A DNA stretch of 64,000 nucleotides. Origin: Kibdelosporangium aridum. Its GTDB lineage: Bacteria > Actinomycetota > Actinomycetes > Mycobacteriales > Pseudonocardiaceae. A program made the translations under genes and the position numbers. Below the pieces are notes generated by a model. That model ran no database searches, was not told the origin of the DNA, and was given only the letters and a program-made list of their open reading frames with translations. The stretch lies in assembly GCF_900176515.1 (NCBI RefSeq), contig NZ_FWXV01000012.1, forward strand, positions 186,001-250,000, read 5' to 3'. Shown here piece by piece: positions 26,775 to 35,000 of the stretch (its first letter is position 1; the number at the start of each line of letters is the position of its first letter).

Positions 26775-28501
26775 CGATCAGTCCTGAGCGGGTTGCAGGT
26801 GTCGAAGCGCGGGCAGGCAAGTTCCCCGGGCCGTCGCTGATCCCGGCCCTCAACGCGATCCAGGCCAGGCTGGGCTGGCTGCCTCGCGAAGAGCTGGAGG
26901 AACTGGCCCGCGAGGTGCGCAGGCCGCGGTACGAGATCGAGGGCCTGATCTCGTTCTACCCGCACTTTCGCACCACGCCGCCGAAGAAGGTCCAGCTGAG
27001 CGTCTGCCACGACCTGTCCTGCTGGCTGCGGTCCGGCGACGACCGGATCGCCGAGATCAAGGCGAAGTACGGTCAGGACACCGACGTCGAACTGGTCGAG
27101 GTGTCCTGCCTCGGCCGCTGCGACGTCGCTCCGGCCGCCGCGGTCAACGAGCACCCGACACCCGTGTCCGAAGTGGACAATTTGGTCACGTCGGCGCGCG
27201 GCGAGGGTGTCGGGCACGCTTCGGCCTCGCGGCGGGCTGAGCCGTGGCCGAACGACCCGTACCCGGCCGGGTCCGGTGTCGTGGAGCGGTACAAGTCCCT
27301 GCGGGCGTTCCTGGCCGGTGAGATCAGCGCCGAGTCCATTGTGGCCACGCTGAAGGACTCGGGGCTGCGGGGAATGGGCGGCGCGGGCTTCCCGACCGGG
27401 CAGAAGTGGGGCCTGGTCGCGGCGGCCCAGCCGGGCACGGTGAAGTACGCGATCTGCAACGCCGACGAGTCCGAGCCGGGCACCTTCAAGGACCGCCAGA
27501 TCCTTGCCGACCAGCCGCACCTGGTGCTGGAGGGCCTGCTGCTCGGGATGGCCGTGGTCGGCGCCGAGGAAGGCTGGGTCTTCATCCGGCACGAGTACGG
27601 GCCGGAAGAGCACGTGCTGCGCGAGGAAATCGCCGCGCTGCGCGAGGCCGGTGTGATCGGCGCGGACGCCTGCGGCAGCGGGAAACGGCTGCAGCTGGAC
27701 ATCTTCGTCTCCCCTGGCGGCTACATCCTCGGCGAGGAGACCGCGCTGCTGGAGTGCATGGAGGGCCACCGCGGCGAGCCACGCAACAAGCCGCCGTTCC
27801 CCGGCAACTACGGTCTGCACGGCAGGCCGACGTTGATCAACTCGGTGGAGACCTTCGCCGACGTGCCGGTGATCCTGCAGCGCGGCGCCGAATGGTGGGC
27901 CGAGCAGGGCGTCGGCGAGTCGGTCGGCTGGAAGTTCTTCGCCGTGTCCGGGCACGTGCAGAACCCCGGCGTGTACTGCGTTCCGATGGGCACGACCGTC
28001 CGCGAGCTGATCGACACCGCTGGTGGCGTGCTGGACGGCGCCGAGGTCGGCGCGGTGCAGCCCGGTGGCGCGTCGTCCAACTTCATCGGACCGGACCAGC
28101 TCGACCTTCAGCTGGACTTCGGCACCTTGGCCAAGGCGGGCACGATGCTCGGCTCGGGTGCGCTCGTGGTTCTGGCTGAGGGTACGGATCTGCTGGCCGC
28201 GTCGACGAACGTGTTGCGGTTCTTCCGCAACGAGTCGTGCGGCAAGTGCGTGCCGTGCCGGGTCGGGTCGACCAAGGCGCACACGTTGCTGCGTGGCGTG
28301 CTGGACTCTGGGTCCACTCTGGACGAAGCGCAGCGCGGGAAGATCCTGCAGCTGGAGGAGGCCATGCGGAAGACCTCCATCTGCGGCCTCGGCCAGGTGG
28401 CGCTCGGCCCGGTGGTCTCGGTGCTCGGCTTGGGCAAGGGCGGGGCAGCCGCACGTCCGCAGCCCAAGCCGGAAGGATCGAAGGAACAGCCAGGACGTTG
28501 A
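26771..28501 (+). CDS. fdhB: formate dehydrogenase beta subunit (NuoE-NuoF fusion)
   Basis: A 576-residue fusion that passes electrons from FdhA to NAD+. Residues 1-150 are the thioredoxin-like [2Fe-2S] NuoE domain with ligands in CHDLSC and CLGRCD. Residues 180-560 are NuoF: the FMN/NADH site GLRGMGGAGFPTGQKW and NADESEPGTFKDR, the acidic ILGEETALLE, and the [4Fe-4S] ligands SCGKCVPCRVGS plus ICGLGQ. The C-terminal tail is a short proline/lysine-rich extension. It overlaps fdhA by 4 bases, so the two should be made in equal amounts as a cytoplasmic complex. Confidence 0.93.
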   Translation: MTISPERVAGVEARAGKFPGPSLIPALNAIQARLGWLPREELEELAREVRRPRYEIEGLISFYPHFRTTPPKKVQLSVCHDLSCWLRSGDDRIAEIKAKYGQDTDVELVEVSCLGRCDVAPAAAVNEHPTPVSEVDNLVTSARGEGVGHASASRRAEPWPNDPYPAGSGVVERYKSLRAFLAGEISAESIVATLKDSGLRGMGGAGFPTGQKWGLVAAAQPGTVKYAICNADESEPGTFKDRQILADQPHLVLEGLLLGMAVVGAEEGWVFIRHEYGPEEHVLREEIAALREAGVIGADACGSGKRLQLDIFVSPGGYILGEETALLECMEGHRGEPRNKPPFPGNYGLHGRPTLINSVETFADVPVILQRGAEWWAEQGVGESVGWKFFAVSGHVQNPGVYCVPMGTTVRELIDTAGGVLDGAEVGAVQPGGASSNFIGPDQLDLQLDFGTLAKAGTMLGSGALVVLAEGTDLLAASTNVLRFFRNESCGKCVPCRVGSTKAHTLLRGVLDSGSTLDEAQRGKILQLEEAMRKTSICGLGQVALGPVVSVLGLGKGGAAARPQPKPEGSKEQPGR

Positions 28502-29733
28502 GCGGACGCGAATTCTTCACCACCCGCACGGTCGCCGAGGCACTGGCGGGTTTCCGTCCAGCTCATCGCACTGGAGTCGAAGAGGTTCCGTTGTCGGCGG
28601 CTTTGCACCGTGTGCCAGCCGCCGACATCTTGTCGCCGCAAGCCTTGCCAGGTTTTGCCAAGTCCACTGTGGATGGCTTCGCGGTCAGGGCGGCCGACAC
28701 GTACGGCGCGTCGGAAGGCCTGCCGTCCTATCTGGACCTGATCGGCTCGGTCCGGATGGGTGAGGCGCCAGCGGTTTCCGTCAAACCGGGGGCCTGCGTC
28801 GCGATGCCGACCGGTGGCGTGATTCCCGACGGCGCCGACGCGGTCGTCATGGTCGAGTACACGGCCGAGACCATGCCCGGAACGATCGAGGTGACACGGC
28901 CGGTGGCGCCGGGTGGCGGCATCGTCCGTGCCGATGACGACGTCGCCGCCGGAGCCCCACTCGTCACCGGCGGCCGTCCACTACGAGCGCCTGACCTGGG
29001 CCTTCTCGCCGCGGCCGGAGTCACGTCGATCTGCGTGCACGCCCGGCCGCGGGTGGCGATCATCTCCACCGGGGACGAGGTCGTCCCGCCGGAGACTGCG
29101 CACCTGACCGCGGGCCAGGTCCGGGATGCCACGGCCTCCGCTCTGGCCGGGCTGGTGATCGAGGCAGGCGGCGAGCCCGTGATCGCGGGCATCGTGTCGG
29201 ACGAACCCGGTGCGCTGAAGGAGAAACTGACCGAGGTCCTGCCCGAGTCCGACCTGGTCGTCGTCTCGGCCGGGTCGTCAGTCGGCGCACGGGACGAGAC
29301 CGCGGGCGCGGTGGCTGCCGTGGGTGATGTGTGGTGTCACGGGCTGGCCATCAAGCCCGGCAAACCGACGCTCCTGGCTGAGTGCGGCCGAGGTTCGTCG
29401 GATCGGGTGCCGTTGATCGGCCTGCCGGGCAACCCGTTGTCCGCATTGGTCGTGTTCGGGCAGATCGGGATCCCGCTGCTGTGGCGGATCAGCGGCTGCG
29501 ACAAGCCTCCCGCACGGCCGAATGTCCGTGCCCGGTTGTCGCGTGACCTGGCGTCCGCGGCGGGACGGCTGGACATCATCCAGGTCAAGGTCACCGACGG
29601 CGTGGCCGAGCCGCTGTTCGGGCCGTCCGCGCTGCTGTCCGTGCTCACCCGGGCGGACGGGTACGTGATCATTCCCGAACCGGCGACCGGCCTGGACGCC
29701 GGGATCGACGTGGATGTCACGCTGTACCCATGA
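28498..29733 (+). CDS. moeA: molybdopterin molybdotransferase MoeA
   Basis: A 411-residue MoeA, the enzyme that inserts molybdate (or tungstate) into adenylated molybdopterin. Family motifs are KSTVDGFAVRAADT, PTGGVIPDGADAVVMVEYT, the nucleotide-like fold VAIISTGDEV, VVSAGSSVGARDET, and GLAIKPGKPTLLAE followed by LPGNPLSALVVF. The start is taken as the TTG at 28498, which overlaps the fdhB stop (TTGA); AAGGAA lies about 11 bases before it. It sits directly behind the formate dehydrogenase genes and before a second MoeA. Confidence 0.9.
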   Translation: MSGREFFTTRTVAEALAGFRPAHRTGVEEVPLSAALHRVPAADILSPQALPGFAKSTVDGFAVRAADTYGASEGLPSYLDLIGSVRMGEAPAVSVKPGACVAMPTGGVIPDGADAVVMVEYTAETMPGTIEVTRPVAPGGGIVRADDDVAAGAPLVTGGRPLRAPDLGLLAAAGVTSICVHARPRVAIISTGDEVVPPETAHLTAGQVRDATASALAGLVIEAGGEPVIAGIVSDEPGALKEKLTEVLPESDLVVVSAGSSVGARDETAGAVAAVGDVWCHGLAIKPGKPTLLAECGRGSSDRVPLIGLPGNPLSALVVFGQIGIPLLWRISGCDKPPARPNVRARLSRDLASAAGRLDIIQVKVTDGVAEPLFGPSALLSVLTRADGYVIIPEPATGLDAGIDVDVTLYP

Positions 29734-31637
29734 ACAGCCCCTTCGTCTCCGACGTTCCCGCCGCCGAGGCCCACGCCGCCTGGCGGGAGGCACGCGCCGC
29801 CGCGGGATGCCCAGCGCGCGTGGAGACGATCCGCGTGCCCGTCGGTGAGGCCGTCGGCCGCGTGACGGCAGCCCCGGTGTGGGCTCAACGCTCCTCCCCG
29901 GCCTTTGACTCGTCAGCCATGGACGGCATCGCGGTCCGCGCATCCGACACCGTGGGTGCGTCGGAGACAAGTCCCGTCGTCGTGACCGACTTCGAGGTCG
30001 TCGACACCGGCGACCCGCTCCCTCCGGGTTATGACGCGGTTGTCATGCGCGAGCACGTGCACCGGACGGCCGAAGGCGCCGAGCTGCATGCCGCTGTGCC
30101 GCCGTACCAGCACGTCCGGTCCATCGGTGAGGACATCAGCGCGGCGGAACTGCTATTGCCGCAAGGCCATCGGCTGCGTCCCGTTGACGTCGCCGCCTGT
30201 GCCGCTGCCGGAGTGGTCGAGCTGGCGGTCCGGCGTGCGCCGGTCGTCGCGATCATCCCGACAGGGGACGAGATCCGGCCGATCGGGTCGGAACTGCGGC
30301 CCGGCGAAATCCTCGACACCAACTCGTTGATGCTCGCCGCGCAGGCCCGCGAGGCCGGGTGCGAGGCGCGGGTGACGGACGTCGTCGTGGACGACCCGGA
30401 CGCCATCACCACGGCATTGCGCGCTGCCGCCGAGAACGCCGACCTCGTCATGCTGATCGCCGGCTCCAGCGCGGGCCGCGACGACTACACGGCACGCGTA
30501 GTCGCCAGCGCGGGATCCGTTGCGGTACATGGAGTTGCCGTACGCCCGGGCCACCCGGTCGTGCTCGGGACGGCCAAAGGCGACCCGGCGACGCCAGTTC
30601 TCGGCGTGCCCGGGTACCCGGTGTCGGCCGCGTTGACGTTCGACATCTTCGCCGCGCCAGTGCTGGCCGAACTCGAAGGCGCCGCACCACGCGAACGACC
30701 GTCCACAACGGCCCGGCTGGCCCGCAAACTCCCGTCCGCCTTCGGAATGGACGACTGGGTACGCGTCCGCCTCGGCCGCGCCCAGGACCAAGTCGTCGCT
30801 ACTCCGCTGCCGCGTGGCGCTGGTGTGCTCACCTCGCTGGTCCGGGCGGACGGCCTGCTCCTCGTGCCCGCCGGAGTCGAGGGCCATCACGCCGGATCCG
30901 AAGTCCGCGTGGAACTCCTGCGCGGGCTCAGTGAAATCAACCGGACGATCGTGGCGATCGGCTCGCACGACCTCGTGCTGGACCTCGCGGCATCCGCACT
31001 GCGCGCCGCCGACCCGCTGATCACCCTCGCGTCCTCGAACGTCGGGTCACTCGGCGGACTCGTCGCACTGCGCGACGGACTGTGCCACATCGCCGGTTCC
31101 CACCTGCTCGACCCGGCAACGGGCGAATACACACTGCCCTATGTGGACAAACTGCTCGGTGACGGTATCGCGGTGATCCGGCTCGTGCACCGCGACCAGG
31201 GCCTCATCGTGGCACCGGGAAACCCGCTGGGCCTCAAGGGAATCGACGACCTCACACAACCGGACCTGAGGTACGTCAACCGTCAACGCGGTGCCGGAAC
31301 CCGGGCTTTGCTGGATTACGAGCTCAATCAGCGGGGGATCGACCCGACCACGATCCCCGGGTACGCCCGCGAGGAGCACACCCACCTGGCCGTCGCTGCC
31401 GCCGTGGCCGCCGGTCGCGCCGACACCGGCTTGGGGATCCTTGCCGCGGCGCGTGCCTTCAACTTGGACTTCGTGCCAGTGGCGCAGGAACCGTACGACC
31501 TCGTGTTGCGCACGGACGACCTGTCCAACGACTTGCTCGCACCGCTGTGGGATCTGCTGTCGCGCCCGGAGTTCCAGGCCGAAGTGGAGGCACTCGGCGG
31601 GTATTCCTGCGCCGAGACCGGCCGTCGCGTCCGCTGA
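29730..31637 (+). CDS. MoeA fused to a periplasmic-binding-protein-like domain
   Basis: A 635-residue fusion. Residues 1-410 are MoeA-like: SSAMDGIAVRASDT, PPGYDAVVMREHV, VVAIIPTGDEIRPI, MLIAGSSAGRDDYT, VRPGHPVVLG and VPGYPVSAALTF. From about residue 415 comes a cytoplasmic PBP-like domain (TIVAIGSHDLVLDLAASAL, then ASSNVGSLGGL, YVNRQRGAGTRALLDYEL, DTGLGILAAARAFNLDFVPV). Such fusions are known in bacteria and archaea, and the PBP part is thought to bind the oxyanion or a regulatory ligand. It overlaps the first moeA by 4 bases. Having two MoeA paralogues next to AOR and FDH genes suggests one may favour tungstate and the other molybdate; that is inference. Confidence 0.9.
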   Translation: MNSPFVSDVPAAEAHAAWREARAAAGCPARVETIRVPVGEAVGRVTAAPVWAQRSSPAFDSSAMDGIAVRASDTVGASETSPVVVTDFEVVDTGDPLPPGYDAVVMREHVHRTAEGAELHAAVPPYQHVRSIGEDISAAELLLPQGHRLRPVDVAACAAAGVVELAVRRAPVVAIIPTGDEIRPIGSELRPGEILDTNSLMLAAQAREAGCEARVTDVVVDDPDAITTALRAAAENADLVMLIAGSSAGRDDYTARVVASAGSVAVHGVAVRPGHPVVLGTAKGDPATPVLGVPGYPVSAALTFDIFAAPVLAELEGAAPRERPSTTARLARKLPSAFGMDDWVRVRLGRAQDQVVATPLPRGAGVLTSLVRADGLLLVPAGVEGHHAGSEVRVELLRGLSEINRTIVAIGSHDLVLDLAASALRAADPLITLASSNVGSLGGLVALRDGLCHIAGSHLLDPATGEYTLPYVDKLLGDGIAVIRLVHRDQGLIVAPGNPLGLKGIDDLTQPDLRYVNRQRGAGTRALLDYELNQRGIDPTTIPGYAREEHTHLAVAAAVAAGRADTGLGILAAARAFNLDFVPVAQEPYDLVLRTDDLSNDLLAPLWDLLSRPEFQAEVEALGGYSCAETGRRVR

Positions 31638-31639
31638 TC

Positions 31640-31993
31640 CTAGAAAGGCACGAAGGACCGCTCGGTGATCTCCCAGCCGAGGATGTTGTCAGTGCCTTGA
31701 CTGGTCACCAGTTCGAACATCACGGCCGTCATCGACAGTTCCGTTGTCGTCCAGTCTTCGGGACTGTCCCTGCTTTGGTAGACCACATGCCACTCGTCGG
31801 GATCGGATGTCCGAGGCAGCCAGAAAAGTGACCCGCCCGCTAGGTCGGAGGCGAACGGGATCACTCCTCCTGGCTCCGGAAACACCTCGTAGAGGTCGCA
31901 TTCCTCCCGCGACAGCCGTGCGACTTCCAGCTTCAGGTCGAACTCTTCGACGAAATTCGCCAGGTGTTCGTTGACCTTTCTCGAAACGGTCAC
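31640..31993 (-). CDS. SUKH (SMI1/KNR4)-type immunity protein
   Basis: A 117-residue protein with the core SUKH signature: VFPEPGGVIPFASDLAGGSLFWLPRTSDPDEWHVVY, then DWTTTELSMTAVMFELVTSQ. SUKH proteins neutralise nuclease toxins of polymorphic toxin systems by direct binding. It lies directly downstream of the nuclease-toxin gene on the same strand, which is the standard toxin-immunity order. The GTG start has no Shine-Dalgarno sequence and overlaps the stop of a 13-codon leader frame, so translation may depend on coupling. It is slightly shorter than usual for SUKH proteins. Confidence 0.78.
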   Translation of the reverse strand: MTVSRKVNEHLANFVEEFDLKLEVARLSREECDLYEVFPEPGGVIPFASDLAGGSLFWLPRTSDPDEWHVVYQSRDSPEDWTTTELSMTAVMFELVTSQGTDNILGWEITERSFVPF

Positions 31994-32031
31994 GCTTTGC
32001 CGACGACATTGTCGGCAAGGCGTGACGTCAT
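31990..32031 (-). other. 13-codon leader frame linking toxin and immunity genes, with hairpin
   Basis: An ATG that overlaps the toxin stop (TGATG) opens a 13-codon frame (peptide MTSRLADNVVGKA). Its stop codon overlaps the GTG start of the immunity gene (GTGA). Within it lies a hairpin, 31994-32020, with 11-base arms GCTTTGCCGAC and GTCGGCAAGGC (one G-U pair) and a GACATT loop. Ribosomes leaving the toxin could re-start here and then again at the immunity gene. It may also be a remnant of a frameshifted immunity N-terminus. Confidence 0.45.
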
Positions 32032-35000
32032 CAGATCAGACAGTCAGCTGGTTTTGTGGCAGTCTCGGTGTTCTCCATCATCCCGATGCACCGGAAGTCG
32101 GTCTTCATTCCGTACGCATAGAAGTACATCCTCTCCGGCACCGCGGGATCTTGCCCGTAGTACGGCAGTACCGCCATGTACACCCGGTCACCGGCTTTCA
32201 GCGCCCGCCGGACCTTCGCTTCGAGATAGAGGTTGATCCATCGCCGGTTCACCGTTCTGAACTGCGGCACGATGTTCTTCACCTCGTTCGACCCATAGAA
32301 GGCCGCCCCGATGATGTGCCCCTTGTCATGCTTGCTCGGGTCAAGGCCGGCAGGTGTGGCCGGGTTTCCCGGTATGCCCGAGGTCTTCAGGACACAGGCT
32401 GCGCCGCCCGTGGCTCGCAGTGCTGGACCGAAGTCATGCATCTTGGTGTTGAACTCCCACCGGTCGGTGCCAGCCGAGCAACTCTTGTCCCTTCTCTTGT
32501 CCTCATCTTCCAGCTTGGGGAACAGGGGGTCGTGCAGAGCGAGAGGGAACGGGATCGGATTGCTCCGCGTCTCCCCCGGCTTCGGCGACTTGGTCGGGTC
32601 CCACAACTGTTCCTGGTCCACGTCGCAGCGCGGCCCCTGAGCCTTCGAACCGATGCCGGTCTTGCACTTCTTGATGTAGCGCTGGACGTACTCCTTGATC
32701 TGCTTGGCCACCCGGCGGCCGAGCGTCACGACGTCCTTGAAGGTGCGCAGGCCCTTGACGATCTTGACGGCCGTTGAGACCGCTTCAGGGATCTTGGACA
32801 GCACCTTGGCCAGCCTGGCGATCGGAATCGCGTTGAGCACCGTCATCACGCACGCGATGAAGTCGCCTTCGGTGAAGCAGCGCTTGGCGTCGGTGTAGCC
32901 GATCAGGTCGAGCAGGATCTGCCCGCCCTCGGCCTCGATGTAGGACAAAAGGGTCTTGTTCGCGTTCGCCCGTGCCGTGTTGAACTCGTCGATCCCCTGC
33001 TGTCCCCGCGCTTCCCGCAGCGCCTGTTCCTCTTCCGGTGTCAGGCCGGAGATCTCGGACTCGTCGGTGATGACTTCCTCGATCTCCCGCCGGTTCCGTT
33101 CTTCGGCCTCGCGCCGCAGTTGCTCAAGCATCTGGGCGAGCATCGCCTCGACGTTCTTGGCACTGGCCTCGGCGTTGGCCGCGCTCTTCTCGGCTTCTCG
33201 CGCGTAGTTCTCGGCGTTCTTCGCCGATTCCTCAGCCGCCAGGGCATGCTCGTTCGCTCGGTCAGCGGATTTACGTGCTTCATCGGCGTCGATCTGCGCC
33301 TGGGCGGCCGCGGCCCTTGCCGCGTCGGCATCCCGGGTGGCACGGTTAGCGGCCGCCCTGGCTTCATCCGCCGCACGAGTCGCGTTGTTCGCCGCCTGAC
33401 GTGCCGCACGAGCATCGGCCTCAGCCTGATCGGCAGCACGGCCGGCCAATGCCGCGTCCGCCGCTGCCTCGTTGGCCGCAGCGCGAGCGGCCAAGGCATC
33501 AGCCTGTGCCTGCGCGTCCACCGCGTTGGCTTGTGCCGCCGCAGCACGGGCTGCGGCTCCATCCACCGCGGCAGCCGCAGCCGACACTTGCGCCGCCGCC
33601 GCGGATTTGGCTGCCTCTTGCGCGGCTTTCGCTGCCTCGGACGCGGAGTGGAACGCTGGGGCGATCTCACCCTGGGCGGTCTCCGCTGCCGCTGCCGCCT
33701 GCCTGGCCTGCTCGGCGGCGTTCGCCGCGGCCTGGTTCGCCGCTCGCTGGTGTGAGTCACCGAGGTCACGGGCCCGTGCGGCCACCATCGCGACGAAGTC
33801 AGCGTCCACATCGGACTCAGCGAACGGGCTCGTCAGGTCGATCGCGGTGCTCGCTGGGGTGGCGATCGCCGAGGATGACCGCGTCGCCGCGGCAGCCGAC
33901 CGGGTCGCGATGCCCGCTTGTGTGGCCGCTGTGGCCGCCTCGATGGCCGAAGCGTTGGCCTCGTCCTGCGTCCGCCGGGCCGCGTCGAGCGCCTGGACTG
34001 ATTCCCATGCCGCCTGGTTGGCAAGTTCGACGGCTTTGCGGGCGTTGTCGGCCGCACGAGCCTCCTGCGCCGTGGCTTCCTCAGCCGAAGCGTTCGCCCT
34101 GATCGCCTCGGCGTGGACCGCCGCTGCTTCGGTCTCGGCCTGGTTGGCCGCCTGATTCGCCCGCGCCGCAGCCGCTTGCGCCTCATTGGCCGCCGCACGT
34201 GACTTCTCCGCAGCGGCTTCAGCCTCGTTGGCCGCTGCTCTTGCCGCTGAAGCAGCCGCCTGCGCACGGTCCGCTGCCGCACGGGAACGTCCCGCCGCGG
34301 CATCGGCCGCAATGGACGCCGCACGGGACTGCTCAGCGGCCGCACCGGCATCGTTGGCAGCAGTTCGTGCGTCGTTGGCTGCCTGGCGGGCAGTGGTGGC
34401 GTCAGTCCTGGCCTGCTGAGCCGCTACCCGTGCCGCCTCCTTCGCCTGCGGGGTGGCGTCGGCCATCCCAGCAGCCCGCTGGGCCAAGTCCTCCAGCGCC
34501 TTGGCCTTCTTCTCGGCGGTGTCCGCCGAGCGGCTGGCCTCCTCAGCCTGTTGCCTGAGCTGATTCGCCTGCGACGCCAGATCCTGGGTGTGTCTCATGG
34601 CGTCCAAAGCGGTCTTCTCCTGGGCGCGGGCACCAGCCGCGGCATCCGCCGCGATCTGCTCCTGTGCTTGGGCATCCCGGCGCTTCTGCGCGGCAGTACG
34701 TTGCAGCGCCTCGGCGTCCTGACGCTTGGCGGCCGCGACACCCGCCTCCCGCTGGGCGATCGCCCGTTGTGCTGCCGCTTCCCGCTGCTTGGCCTCGGCC
34801 TCGAGGCGTTTGCGCCCGGCTTCGTCACGCCACCGCTGGGCCTCGTCGCGCTTCTCGGCAGCGGTGTTCCGCTCGACTTCAGCGGTCGTCCTGGCCCGCT
34901 TCACGTTCTCTGCGTGCGCCTGCGCCCGAGTCAACGCGGTTTCCGCGTCAAGGCGCGCCTGCTTGGCTCGCGCAGCCGCGTCCGCCGCGGCGAGAGCTTG

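Noticed and set aside
26249..28282. Minus-strand open frame (677 codons) across the fdhA/fdhB junction
   Set aside because: Antisense shadow of two well-supported genes; no motif found.
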